Shown piece after piece: positions 1 to 7,394 of a DNA stretch of 64,000 bases. Source of the DNA: Celeribacter indicus (GTDB taxonomy: Bacteria; Pseudomonadota; Alphaproteobacteria; Rhodobacterales; Rhodobacteraceae); the NCBI RefSeq assembly GCF_000819565.1, contig NZ_CP004393.1, positions 3,038,001-3,102,000 of the forward strand. The letters are read 5' to 3'. The notes under the pieces were generated by a model. The model was not told the DNA's origin and searched no databases. It saw only the letters and a program-made list of their open reading frames with translations. The translations under genes and the position numbers were made by a program. Numbering within the stretch: the first letter of the stretch is position 1; each line of letters opens with the position of its first letter.

Positions 1-1
1 G

Positions 2-559
2 CCGGACGGGCCGCTGACCTCCCGGCTTCAGCACATCCAGCCGGGCGACCAGATCATCCTGCGCCCGAAACCCGTGGGCACGCTCGTGGTCGATGCGCTC
101 CTGCCCGGCAAGCGGCTGTGGTTCTTCGCCACCGGCACGGGCATCGCGCCCTTCGCCTCGCTGATGCGCGACCCCGAGGTCTACGAGAAATACGACGAGG
201 TCATCCTCATGCACACCTGCCGCGAGGTGAGCGAACTCGAATACGGCCGCCAGCTCGTCGAGCATATCAAATCCGACGAGATCCTCTCGGAGATCGAACA
301 GGGCAAGCTGCGCTACTACCCGACGACGACGCGGGAGGAATTTCACCACATGGGCCGCGTCACCGACAACCTCAGCTCCGGCAAGGTCTTCGAGGATCTC
401 GGCATCGCCCCGATCGACCCGGAGACCGACCGCGGCATGGTCTGCGGCAACCTCGCCTTCAACAAGGACATCATGGCGATCCTCGACGGCTTCGGCCTGC
501 GCGAGGGCGCGAATTCCGAACCGAAGGAATACGTGGTCGAGAAGGCCTTCGTCGACTGA
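2..559 (+). CDS. fpr: Ferredoxin--NADP(+) reductase, C-terminal part (5' end outside window)
   Basis: The flavoenzyme passes electrons between ferredoxin or flavodoxin and NADP(H) in the cytoplasm. About 185 residues are visible; the bacterial family is about 257, so the N-terminal part of the FAD domain is missing because the window begins inside the gene. The open frame enters at base 2 with no start. Seen: the nucleotide-binding segment ATGTGIAPFASLMRDP, the CREVSELEYG stretch that follows it in Fpr proteins, the second NADP-binding motif GMVCGNLAFNKDI, and the C-terminal EYVVEKAFVD, ending in the short tail typical of the proteobacterial type. A terminator hairpin follows at 591-617. Family assignment is secure; the physiological partner cannot be told from here. 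Confidence 0.93.
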   Translation, partial: PDGPLTSRLQHIQPGDQIILRPKPVGTLVVDALLPGKRLWFFATGTGIAPFASLMRDPEVYEKYDEVILMHTCREVSELEYGRQLVEHIKSDEILSEIEQGKLRYYPTTTREEFHHMGRVTDNLSSGKVFEDLGIAPIDPETDRGMVCGNLAFNKDIMAILDGFGLREGANSEPKEYVVEKAFVD

Positions 560-590
560 GGCGGACAGCGCCCCCCTTGGCATGACCACA

Positions 591-617
591 GGCCCCGCCC
601 CTCCCCGGCGGGGCCTT
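591..617 (+). terminator. Rho-independent-type terminator after fpr
   Basis: Perfect 9-bp stem GGCCCCGCC (591-599) and GGCGGGGCC (607-615) with a short C-rich loop, 32 bases after the fpr stop. The U-tract is weak (TTCGT), so termination may be partial. Confidence 0.6.
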
Positions 618-722
618 CGTCCTTCCGGCGCCCGTCCCCTGTCCGTGCCGTCCCCTCGACATCGCGGCGCTCCCGGTTACCTTGAGCACGTCGCCCGTCT
701 CATGGACACGCACGGAGAAGCC

Positions 723-1442
723 ATGCCCCTCCCCGCCCCGATCGCGAACCTTGGCCGCAGGATCGAACTCGTGCCGCTTCTCGTCCTGCTGCTGACCGGC
801 GGCGCGCTCTGGGCCTTCTTCGGGCTCGCCGCGGAGATGATCGAGGGCGATCTGCATGCCTTCGACGAGCGCCTTCTCCTGACCCTGCGCAACCCGGACG
901 ATCCGGGCGATCCCATCGGCGGCCGGCGCCTCGCCGTCGCGATGCGCGACCTGACCGCGCTCGGCGGCGTCACCGTGCTCACGGTCATCTCCCTGTCGGT
1001 GCTGATCTACCTCCTGCTCGACGGCCGCCGCGCCTCGGCGCTGTTTCTCGCCGTGGCGATCCTCGGCGGGCAGGCCCTGTCCCATCTCACGAAGCTCGGC
1101 TTTTCCCGCCCGCGTCCCGACCTGGTGCCCCACGGGGTCGAAGTGGCCACGGCCTCCTTTCCCTCGGGCCATTCGCTGATGGCGACCGTCACCTACCTCA
1201 CCCTCGCCGTCATGCTGAGCCGCAGCACGCCGAAACGGCGCATCCGGGCGTTTTTCATCCTTACGGCGGCCCTGATCGCGGTGCTGGTGGGGGCGAGCCG
1301 CGTCTTCCTCGGGGTGCACTGGCCCTCGGACGTGCTCGCCGGCTGGTCGCTCGGTGCGGCCTGGGCGCTCGGCGTCTGGCTCGTCGCCCGCTGGCTCGGA
1401 CGGCGGGGGCGGATCGAAGCGGACACCGCATCCGACGCCTGA
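723..1442 (+). CDS. PAP2-family membrane phosphatase
   Basis: A 239-residue integral membrane protein of the type 2 phosphatidic acid phosphatase superfamily, which removes phosphate from lipid phosphates such as undecaprenyl pyrophosphate or phosphatidylglycerophosphate at the membrane. The three acid-phosphatase motifs are present: KLGFSRPRP near residue 123, PSGH near 143, and SRVFLGVHWPSD near 191. About six hydrophobic segments surround them. I chose the ATG at 723 because GGAGAAG lies 7 bases upstream; an in-frame ATG at 702 and one at 582 are less likely and would add an unstructured Pro/Arg-rich leader. Substrate is not decidable from sequence. It converges with the next gene and shares the hairpin at 1464-1487. 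Confidence 0.88.
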   Translation: MPLPAPIANLGRRIELVPLLVLLLTGGALWAFFGLAAEMIEGDLHAFDERLLLTLRNPDDPGDPIGGRRLAVAMRDLTALGGVTVLTVISLSVLIYLLLDGRRASALFLAVAILGGQALSHLTKLGFSRPRPDLVPHGVEVATASFPSGHSLMATVTYLTLAVMLSRSTPKRRIRAFFILTAALIAVLVGASRVFLGVHWPSDVLAGWSLGAAWALGVWLVARWLGRRGRIEADTASDA

Positions 1443-1463
1443 GCCCGCGCGCGCCAAATGACA

Positions 1464-1487
1464 AAAGCCCCGCCTGAGCGGGGCTTT
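1464..1487. terminator. Bidirectional terminator between convergent genes
   Basis: Perfect 10-bp stem AAAGCCCCGC / GCGGGGCTTT with loop CTGA. The A-run on one side and the T-run on the other let it serve both the PAP2 gene on + and the lipoprotein gene on -. Confidence 0.8.
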
Positions 1488-1518
1488 CACCGGGTCTCCT
1501 GAACGCCTGCGCCGCGGC

Positions 1519-2271
1519 TCACTCGATCCCGAGCAGCGTGCGCGCATTCGCGAGGATCTGCCCGAGCAGTTCGGGATTGTCCTGCGCCTGCGTCATCGCC
1601 GTGGTGATCGTCTCCTTCGCCGTCTGGCCCAGCGACGAGGCATTCACCAGCTCCACCGCGCGGTCCAGATCAAACCCGTCGGTGGTCAGCACCTCGGCCG
1701 CCTCCTCCTCGGAATAGCCGTCACCCGGCGTGCCCGGCTCGGTCGCCTCGCCGGCGGTGGTGGCTTCCTCGACCGCGCCCGCGGCGGCTTCGTTGGCGGT
1801 GTCGGCAAGAGCCTCCGCCGTTTCGGCCGCATCTTCCGCGCCCTGCGTCGCCGCGGAGCTTGCCGCATCCGAGGCATCCGTGGCAGCCTCCCCGGCATCC
1901 GTGACGGCATCGGCCGCGTCCTCTGCCGCCTCGCCCGCGCTCTCCACCGTCGCATCCGCCGCCTGCCGGGCCGCATCGACCGCCTCGTTGGCCGCGTCGA
2001 CCGCGTCCGCCGCCGCGTCGGACGCCGCATCCGCCGCCCCCTCGGCCGCCTCGTTCGCCGCGTCGTCCGCCGCCTCTACCGCCGCCTCGGCCGCATCGGA
2101 GGCCTCGTTGGCCGCATCGGTCGCCGACTCGACGGCATTGCCCGCCGCCTCGTCCATCTGCTCGACCGCGCTGCCGGTCTCGGACTCGGCCGGCGTTTCC
2201 TCTTCCTTGCAGGCCGCCAGCGACAATGCGAGCCCGGTGATGAGCGCGCCGGTGACAAAACGATTGGTCAT
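1519..2271 (-). CDS. Alanine-rich lipoprotein with long repetitive helix
   Basis: Predicted 250-residue exported lipoprotein. The N-terminus (MTNRFVTGALITGLALSLAAC) is a lipoprotein signal peptide with lipobox LAAC at Cys 21. Roughly residues 30-185 are almost wholly Ala, Asp, Glu, Thr and Ser in loosely repeating units such as DAANEA, DAADAV and EAAEDA, which predicts a long acidic amphipathic helix or coiled coil. The last 65 residues (EEEAAEVLTTDGFDLD...) form a more ordinary folded tail, suggesting this is the functional domain. The start has GTGAGGA upstream, and TATTAT on the minus strand (+ 2320-2325) is a plausible -10. No function is known to me; an envelope-spacer or stress-protective role would be a guess. 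Confidence 0.82.
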   Translation of the reverse strand: MTNRFVTGALITGLALSLAACKEEETPAESETGSAVEQMDEAAGNAVESATDAANEASDAAEAAVEAADDAANEAAEGAADAASDAAADAVDAANEAVDAARQAADATVESAGEAAEDAADAVTDAGEAATDASDAASSAATQGAEDAAETAEALADTANEAAAGAVEEATTAGEATEPGTPGDGYSEEEAAEVLTTDGFDLDRAVELVNASSLGQTAKETITTAMTQAQDNPELLGQILANARTLLGIE

Positions 2272-2400
2272 ATGTGTAGTCCTCACCTTGATAGGGGCGG
2301 CCCCTGCCGCCCTCGCCCGATAATATGCAGTCCCGCTCGGGCGAAGAAAAGGGTTCAGTTCCAAGGTTTTCCCCCCATGCGATCGGCTGCCGAAATCGGG

Positions 2401-2429
2401 TTGAAAGCGGCGTGGTTTGGCCTTATTTT
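2401..2429 (+). promoter_or_regulatory. Likely sigma-70-type promoter of infC
   Basis: TTGAAA (2401-2406) and TATTTT (2424-2429) are separated by exactly 17 bases, about 38 bases before the infC start codon. The position and spacing fit a housekeeping promoter; the 5' leader would be short. Confidence 0.55.
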
Positions 2430-2466
2430 CCTGCAACACCTGTGAAACCACCGATAGGAGCCGACC

Positions 2467-3018
2467 ATAGCCCGCAGACCGCATAACGCCCCGCCGACCA
2501 GAGACACCGGACCGCGCGTCAACGAACGCATTCGCGCGCCCGAGATCCGGCTGATCGGTGCAGAGGGTGAGAACATCGGCGTCGTGACCCCGGCACGCGC
2601 CCTCGACATGGCCATCGAGGCCGGTCTCGATCTCGTCGAGATCTCGCCGAACGCCACGCCCCCGGTCTGCAAGATCATGGATTTCGGCAAGTTCAAATAC
2701 GAACAGCAGAAACGCGAATCCGAGGCGCGCAAGAAACAGAAGACCATCGAGATCAAGGAGGTCAAGTTTCGCCCCGGCACCGATATTCACGACTATAACG
2801 TGAAGATGAAGAACGTGGTGAAATTCCTCGAGAACGGCGACAAGGTGAAGGTCACCCTGCGCTTCCGCGGCCGCGAGATGGCGCACCAGGATCTCGGGCG
2901 CGACCTGCTCGAACGCGTGGCCGACGACGTGAAGGAAATCGGCAAGATCGAGAACATGCCGAAGATGGAAGGCCGCCAGATGGTGATGATGATCGGCCCG
3001 CTTCCCTCGAAGGCGTGA
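2467..3018 (+). CDS. infC: Translation initiation factor IF-3, non-canonical ATA start
   Basis: IF-3 binds the 30S subunit, keeps it apart from 50S and proofreads initiator tRNA and start codon. The 183-residue frame carries the conserved N-terminal segment [15 protein letters not shown] and the C-terminal domain with [16 protein letters not shown]. The conserved N-terminus is only recovered if translation begins at the ATA at 2467: an in-frame stop (TAG) sits at 2455-2457, no ATG, GTG or TTG occurs before the GTG at 2584, and AGGAG (2456-2460) is 6 bases before the ATA. E. coli infC uses AUU and is autoregulated because IF-3 rejects such codons; the same feedback is inferred here. The usual neighbours rpmI and rplT are not adjacent. 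Confidence 0.93.
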   Translation: MARRPHNAPPTRDTGPRVNERIRAPEIRLIGAEGENIGVVTPARALDMAIEAGLDLVEISPNATPPVCKIMDFGKFKYEQQKRESEARKKQKTIEIKEVKFRPGTDIHDYNVKMKNVVKFLENGDKVKVTLRFRGREMAHQDLGRDLLERVADDVKEIGKIENMPKMEGRQMVMMIGPLPSKA

Positions 3019-3041
3019 TCCGGCACGCTGCATGAATTCGG

Positions 3042-3079
3042 GCCCCCGGCGGTTGATCCTCCGGGGGCTTTTCTTTTGA
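3042..3079 (+). terminator. Rho-independent terminator of infC
   Basis: Stem GCCCCCGG (3042-3049) / CCGGGGGC (3061-3068) followed by TTTTCTTTT, 23 bases past the infC stop. Confidence 0.85.
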
Positions 3080-3094
3080 GGGAATGGCAGACCG

Positions 3095-3694
3095 ATGAGT
3101 TTCTGGAACGACCGATATGCCGGGGACGATTATGTCTTCGGCACCGATCCCGCCGCGGTGCTGCCCCGTCTCGCCGACCGGCTCCCGACCTCGGGCCGCG
3201 CGCTTTGCATCGCGGATGGCGAAGGGCGCAATTCGGTCTGGCTCGCCCGGCGCGGACTTGCCGTGACGGCCTTCGATCCCGCACCGAACGCGCTTGCGAA
3301 AGGCCGGCGCCTCGCCGCGGCGGCGGGCGTGGAGGTCGATGCACGCGAGGCCGATCTCGATGGCTGGGACTGGTCGCAGCCGTTCGACCTCGTCGCCGGC
3401 ATCTATATCCAGTTCGTCGGCCCCGACCGGCGCGCGCAGCTCTTCGCGGAGATCGACCGCGCGACGGCGCCCGGCGGGTGGTTGCTCCTGCACGGCTACA
3501 CCCCGAAACAGGTGGACCATGGCACAGGCGGTCCGAAGGCGCGCGAGAACATGTATACCGAAGACATGCTCGCCGCCGCCTTCCCCGGCTATGAGATCCT
3601 CGAGAACCGCGCGTTCGAGACCGAGCTGTCCGAAGGGCACGGCCATGTCGGCCGCTCCGCGGTCATCGACTTTCTCGCCCGCAAACCCGGCTGA
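3095..3694 (+). CDS. Class I SAM-dependent methyltransferase (TehB/UbiE-like)
   Basis: A 199-residue cytoplasmic methyltransferase. SAM-binding motif I is ALCIADGEGRNSVWLA (about residues 36-51), followed by the acidic end of strand 2 (AFDPAPNAL), the motif around WDWSQPFDLVAGIY, and a post-motif with APGGWLLLHGYTP. The N-terminal FWNDRYAGDDYVFGTDP is typical of the small stand-alone methyltransferases annotated as tellurite-resistance or thiopurine-like; the true substrate is unknown. GAGGGA lies 11 bases upstream of the start. It is a single gene between the infC terminator and the convergent xdhC-type gene. Confidence 0.85.
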   Translation: MSFWNDRYAGDDYVFGTDPAAVLPRLADRLPTSGRALCIADGEGRNSVWLARRGLAVTAFDPAPNALAKGRRLAAAAGVEVDAREADLDGWDWSQPFDLVAGIYIQFVGPDRRAQLFAEIDRATAPGGWLLLHGYTPKQVDHGTGGPKARENMYTEDMLAAAFPGYEILENRAFETELSEGHGHVGRSAVIDFLARKPG

Positions 3695-3748
3695 TGCCCG
3701 GCGCGGCGCGGCGGCTGCGGAGACGGTCCCGAGGCGCGCGCCTCAGCG

Positions 3749-4756
3749 TCACGCCGGCGCCCTGAGCGCGCTCACCAGTTCCGCGAGGATCGACACGGCG
3801 ATCTCCGCCGGCCCCTGCGCCCCGATGTCGAGGCCGACCGGCGCATGCAGCCGCGCGATCTGCGCCGCGTCCAGCCCGGCCGCGGCGAGCCGTTCGACCC
3901 GCCTGGCATGGGTCCGGGTGGAGCCGAGCGCACCGACGTAGAAGGCATCCGACCGCAGCGCGGCGAGGAGGGCCGGATCGTCGAGCTTCGGATCGTGGGT
4001 CAGCGTCACCACCGCCGTATGCGCATCGAGCCCGTGATCGGCCAGCGCCTCGTCCGGCCAGTCGTCACGGATCCGTTCGCCGGGAAAGCGCGTCTCTGAG
4101 GCGAAGGCCCCCCGCGGGTCGATCAGGCTCACGTCGAACCCCGCAAGCCGCGCCATCGGCACGAGCGCCTGGGCGATATGCACCGCCCCCACCACGGCAA
4201 GCCGCGCGGGCGGATTGTGCAGGGTGAGCACGCATCGCGACCCGGTCTCGATCCAGCCGGAGCGGTCGGCCGCGAAGCGTTCGGGATAGCTTTCCGGCCC
4301 GACGAGGCTGTGCTGCCCGCTGTCCAGATCGCTGAGGAGCCCCACGGCCCGCCGCGCCGCCCGCGCCGCCACCAGCTCCTCGAGCAGGCCGGCCGGCAAC
4401 ACGCTGCCCACCGGCGTGAGCAGGATGCGGATCGTTCCGCCGCAGGCCAGCCCCACGGCAAAGGCATTCTCGTCGCTCACCCCGAATTCGAGCAGCTTCG
4501 CCTCCGGCCGCTCCGCCGCCAGGAGATCCTGCGATTCGGCCACGACCGCACCCTCGACACAGCCGCCGGAGACCGAACCCGCGATATCGCCCTGTCCCGA
4601 GACCGCCATGAGGCTGCCCGCCCGCCGCGGCGCGCTGCCCCAGGTCTCGACCACCGTGGCGAGCACCGCCCCCGCCCCGCGCCTGTGCCAGTCGAGCGCA
4701 ACTTCGGGAATGGCCTCGGTCGTCTGTGTGGTGAATGCGGTCTCGCTCTGGGTCAT
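3749..4756 (-). CDS. XdhC/CoxF-family molybdenum-cofactor maturation factor
   Basis: Members of this family bind molybdenum cofactor and help sulfurate and insert it into xanthine-dehydrogenase-type enzymes. The 335-residue protein has the N-terminal XdhC/CoxI segment (TWGSAPRRAGSLMAVS, then GSVSGGCVEGAVV, about residues 40-75) and the C-terminal Rossmann-like XdhC domain (PARLAVVGAVHIAQAL, DPRGAFA, YVGALGSTRTHARR). The start at 4756 follows GGAGACA. No xanthine or CO dehydrogenase structural genes are in the window, so its client is elsewhere. Upstream lies a terminator-bearing transcript with an FNR-type box (4862-5070), which could be a leader for this gene rather than an independent RNA. 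Confidence 0.85.
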   Translation of the reverse strand: MTQSETAFTTQTTEAIPEVALDWHRRGAGAVLATVVETWGSAPRRAGSLMAVSGQGDIAGSVSGGCVEGAVVAESQDLLAAERPEAKLLEFGVSDENAFAVGLACGGTIRILLTPVGSVLPAGLLEELVAARAARRAVGLLSDLDSGQHSLVGPESYPERFAADRSGWIETGSRCVLTLHNPPARLAVVGAVHIAQALVPMARLAGFDVSLIDPRGAFASETRFPGERIRDDWPDEALADHGLDAHTAVVTLTHDPKLDDPALLAALRSDAFYVGALGSTRTHARRVERLAAAGLDAAQIARLHAPVGLDIGAQGPAEIAVSILAELVSALRAPA

Positions 4757-4861
4757 CGCTGTCTCCGGGGTCTGGCCTCGCCGTCGCCCCGCAGTGTTAT
4801 CCCGCGCGCTCCGCTTGTCCATGCCCGCGCGACCGCGCGTCCGTGATGCACCCGTCCCGGA

Positions 4862-5022
4862 GAAAAAAAACGGCGCCGTAGGAGAAACGCAAATCCTACG
4901 GCGCCAGTGTCGTATTCTGCCCACGCACAAAAGGCAGGATACAGCGCGGACGAATCGGAAGGAGAGTCCGCGGGAGGAATGCAGGGGGAGATGTCTGACT
5001 GCTGACGCGCCCCCTGCGCTCG
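4862..5022 (-). ncRNA. Putative FNR-driven small RNA (or terminated leader of xdhC)
   Basis: Minus-strand transcript of about 160 nt inferred from four elements in order: an FNR-type box centred 41.5 bases before the predicted start; a -10-like TATTCC (+ 5029-5034); stem-loop 1, GCAGGGGG / CCCCCTGC (5010-5017 with 4981-4988); stem-loop 2, CGCGGAC / GTCCGCG (4966-4972 with 4945-4951) whose 14-nt loop exposes CTCCTTCC, complementary to a Shine-Dalgarno; and a 12-bp terminator stem GGCGCCGTAGGA / TCCTACGGCGCC (4894-4905 with 4872-4883) followed by eight U. There is no convincing coding frame inside. The loop design recalls the anti-Shine-Dalgarno loops of known alphaproteobacterial small RNAs. 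The alternative is an attenuator about 100 bases ahead of xdhC. Remaining bases of the 4757-5188 gap show an AT-rich patch near 5145-5175 and nothing else. Confidence 0.5.
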
Positions 5023-5056
5023 AGATAAGGAATAGGCCGAAGCGAGTCGCCGAACC

Positions 5057-5070
5057 TTGATCTCGATCAA
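5057..5070. promoter_or_regulatory. Perfect FNR/FnrL/FixK-type box
   Basis: TTGAT-CTCG-ATCAA matches the FNR consensus TTGAT-N4-ATCAA in all ten defined positions, within the 18-base palindrome 5055-5072. It is 119 bases beyond the end of the FadJ-like gene and about 300 bases upstream of xdhC; the only plausible target is the minus-strand transcript ending at 4862. Neither flank is U-rich, so it is not a terminator. Confidence 0.6.
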
Positions 5071-5188
5071 GGGGCGCGGGTTTCTCGCCATTGATCCCGC
5101 CCCAAGTCACGGGCGGCACACCCGGCCCGCCACGCGCGGGATCTTAATTAATCAATTCATATCATATAGTTACGTCAGAACAGGCCGC

Positions 5189-7297
5189 TCACAGCGCGTT
5201 CAGATCGTCGAAATTCTCGCCGTTCTTGACGAGCTCATGCCAAATTGTCGCAGGGGTCCAGATGTCCGGCGCGGCCGGCGCGAAGGCCGACAGGCGCCGC
5301 TCGGCCGCGAAAAGCCCCATGAGGTCGGCGGCTTTCATCGGTCCGCCCCGCCAGCGGGGAAAGCCCATGGCGCGCGTCATCACCACGTCGATGTCGAGCG
5401 GGCGCGCCACTGTCCCCGATTGCACCAGCCGCGCCCCCGCATTCGCCTGCGCGAGCACGATTCGCTCCACGATCTCGCGGTCGGCAATCTCCTGCGCGGC
5501 AAGCCGGCCCTGCGCCCGCAGCGCGTCGAGCACCTCCACCGCCTCCGAATCCGACACCGCCTCCGTCCCGTCATAGCGGTAAAATCCGATCCCGGCGGCC
5601 CTGCCCGTCCGGCCCTCCGCGGCGAAAAGCTCCGCCACCGCGGTGTCGAGCCGGTCGAGCCCCATCGCATCCATGAGCGCGCAGGGCCCGACCGCGAAAC
5701 CGTGGCCGCGCATGGCCGCGTCGATCCGTGCCGGCCGTGCCCCCATCAGGAGCAGCAGGTCCACCGCCGCCCATCCCGCACCCTGCACCCGCTCCGCGAT
5801 CAGCCCGTCCCGCGCGCGCAGCGTCACCGACAGCCGGCCCAGCCGCTGCACGACGGCATGGGCCATCGCCAGCGCCGCATCGCTCAGCCCCTCCGGCCGC
5901 GCGAGTTCCAGGACCGGGCTCGCGGGATCCGCGCCCGCCGGATGCAGGCCGAGAAAACGCTCGGGATGCGCCAGGTCGCGCGCGAGCGCGCCGAAGCCGC
6001 GATTGGCGACGGTGGCGAGCACCGTCTCCTCGGGCAGGAATTCCTCGACCCGCGCCAGCACCCGCGCCCGCTCGCCCACCGGGCTCTGCGCCGCCTCGAT
6101 CACCAGCCCGGACGCGCGCAGCGCATCGACCTGGGGGCTCGCCCGGAACCGCGCCAGCCGCGCGTCGCGTGCCTCCGGGGCGAGCTGGCCCTGCGCCACG
6201 GCGCGGTCATAGGCGGTGACGAGATGCCGTTCCGCGACCACCAGCCGGTCCGCGGAGGAGGCGACCAGCACCACCCCCATCCCGTGATCGAGCGCCGCCT
6301 GCGCCAGCGTCAGGGCGACGGATCCCGTCCCGACGATGCCGAGTGTCTCCACCGCGCGCGCCGCCACGCTCACCCCGGCAGGCAGCCGCACCGCACGGCG
6401 CTCGGCCAGGGCGACATGGCGCAGCGCCTGCGCCTGCGGGCTCGCCGCCGCATCCTCCCGCGCGACCGCCTCCCGCGCGAGCCCCGCCTCGAACGGCAGC
6501 ATCAGTGCCGCCTCGACGCAGTCCAGGATCAGCCCGGCGGCCGGCCCCTGCCGCCCCTTCTCCGCGGCGCGGCGCATCGCGACGGCACGCAGCACCCCCG
6601 CCCCGTCCCGCAGCCCGCGGGTCTCCTCCCGGCTGCGGCGCGGCGGCTGGGCGGCGGCGGCGCGCTCCCGCGCCCGGACGATGGCTTCTTCCACCGGCGG
6701 GCGCTGCGCGAGCGCATCCGCAAGCCCGATCCGCGCCGCCTCGACCCCCGCGACCGAGCGCCCGCTCAGCAGCAGATCGAGCGCCACCTCCGCCCCGGCC
6801 AGCCGCGGCAGGCGCTGCGTCAGCCCGCCGCCGGGCACGAGGCCAAGACCGATCTCCGGCGCGCCGAGCCGGGCCGACCGCCCCATCACCCGCTCGTGCG
6901 CGGCAAGGGCCAGCGCGAGCCCCGCGCCGAGCGTCGGCCCCTGCAACGCCGCAATCACCGGCGTCTCACAGCTTTCGATGAGATCGCAAAGCGCCAGGAG
7001 CTCCCGGTCCGCCTCCGCGGACACCGGCTCCTCCTCCGGGAAACCCGTGCAAAAGGCACCGCCCTCGCCCGCGAGCACGATCGCCCCCACCGACGGATCG
7101 GCCTCCGCCGCACGGACCGCCCCGGCCAGCGCCCGCCGCATCCCGGCCGAAAGCGCATTGCCCGCCGGGGCCGCGAGGCGCAGCAGGGCAACCGGCCCGT
7201 CGCGGCGCGTCTCCACCGGCCGCACCTCCGGCGCCGCCTGCGTCCTTCGCCCCGCCTCCTGCGCCGGCGACTCCCGCCCGGCCAAGTTCTCCACCAT
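5189..7297 (-). CDS. FadJ/FadB-like bifunctional enoyl-CoA hydratase / 3-hydroxyacyl-CoA dehydrogenase with eroded catalytic motifs
   Basis: 702 residues, the usual size of the beta-oxidation alpha subunit. The crotonase half (about 25-200) keeps TPVIAALQG, LGAPEIGLGLVPGGG and LTQRLPRLAG; the dehydrogenase half begins near 315 with GIVGTGSVALTLA and ends with MTRAMGFPRWRGGPMKAAD. Several catalytic positions look lost: the first crotonase glutamate (usual GGGxELA) reads GAGLALA, the dehydrogenase SNTS motif reads VANR, and the residues after the conserved His (usually FNP) read PAGADP. The second crotonase glutamate (APEIG) and the dehydrogenase His and Glu remain. It may be an isomerase-like or specialised paralogue. 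No fadA lies beside it. The start at 7297 has only a weak GGGAG. Confidence 0.82.
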   Translation of the reverse strand: MVENLAGRESPAQEAGRRTQAAPEVRPVETRRDGPVALLRLAAPAGNALSAGMRRALAGAVRAAEADPSVGAIVLAGEGGAFCTGFPEEEPVSAEADRELLALCDLIESCETPVIAALQGPTLGAGLALALAAHERVMGRSARLGAPEIGLGLVPGGGLTQRLPRLAGAEVALDLLLSGRSVAGVEAARIGLADALAQRPPVEEAIVRARERAAAAQPPRRSREETRGLRDGAGVLRAVAMRRAAEKGRQGPAAGLILDCVEAALMLPFEAGLAREAVAREDAAASPQAQALRHVALAERRAVRLPAGVSVAARAVETLGIVGTGSVALTLAQAALDHGMGVVLVASSADRLVVAERHLVTAYDRAVAQGQLAPEARDARLARFRASPQVDALRASGLVIEAAQSPVGERARVLARVEEFLPEETVLATVANRGFGALARDLAHPERFLGLHPAGADPASPVLELARPEGLSDAALAMAHAVVQRLGRLSVTLRARDGLIAERVQGAGWAAVDLLLLMGARPARIDAAMRGHGFAVGPCALMDAMGLDRLDTAVAELFAAEGRTGRAAGIGFYRYDGTEAVSDSEAVEVLDALRAQGRLAAQEIADREIVERIVLAQANAGARLVQSGTVARPLDIDVVMTRAMGFPRWRGGPMKAADLMGLFAAERRLSAFAPAAPDIWTPATIWHELVKNGENFDDLNAL

Positions 7298-7366
7298 CGC
7301 TCCCGCCCCGCTCGCCTGCCGCTGCGACCCCCACGCACCCCGCGCCGCATCCTGTGCGCGGCGGGG

Positions 7367-7386
7367 TTATCCACAGGTTATCCACA
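7367..7386 (+). promoter_or_regulatory. Tandem pair of perfect DnaA boxes
   Basis: TTATCCACA occurs at 7367-7375 and again at 7378-7386, 11 bases apart, one helical turn, in the same orientation. They lie 70 bases upstream of the FadJ-like gene at the edge of a gene-free stretch. Possible roles are DnaA-dependent control of the gene or a titration site; the surroundings lack the AT-rich unwinding region and genes expected of an origin. Confidence 0.6.
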
Positions 7387-7394
7387 GATCCTCC

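Noticed and set aside
5055..5072. Terminator hairpin of the FadJ-like gene
   Set aside because: The 18-base palindrome has no U-run on either strand and matches the FNR consensus instead.
4753..5091. A 112-codon minus-strand frame through the predicted small RNA
   Set aside because: No ribosome site, no family, and it would cross a strong terminator and overlap the xdhC start.
7367..7386. Chromosomal or plasmid replication origin
   Set aside because: Only two DnaA boxes, no AT-rich unwinding element, no dnaA, repA, hemE or parAB neighbours.
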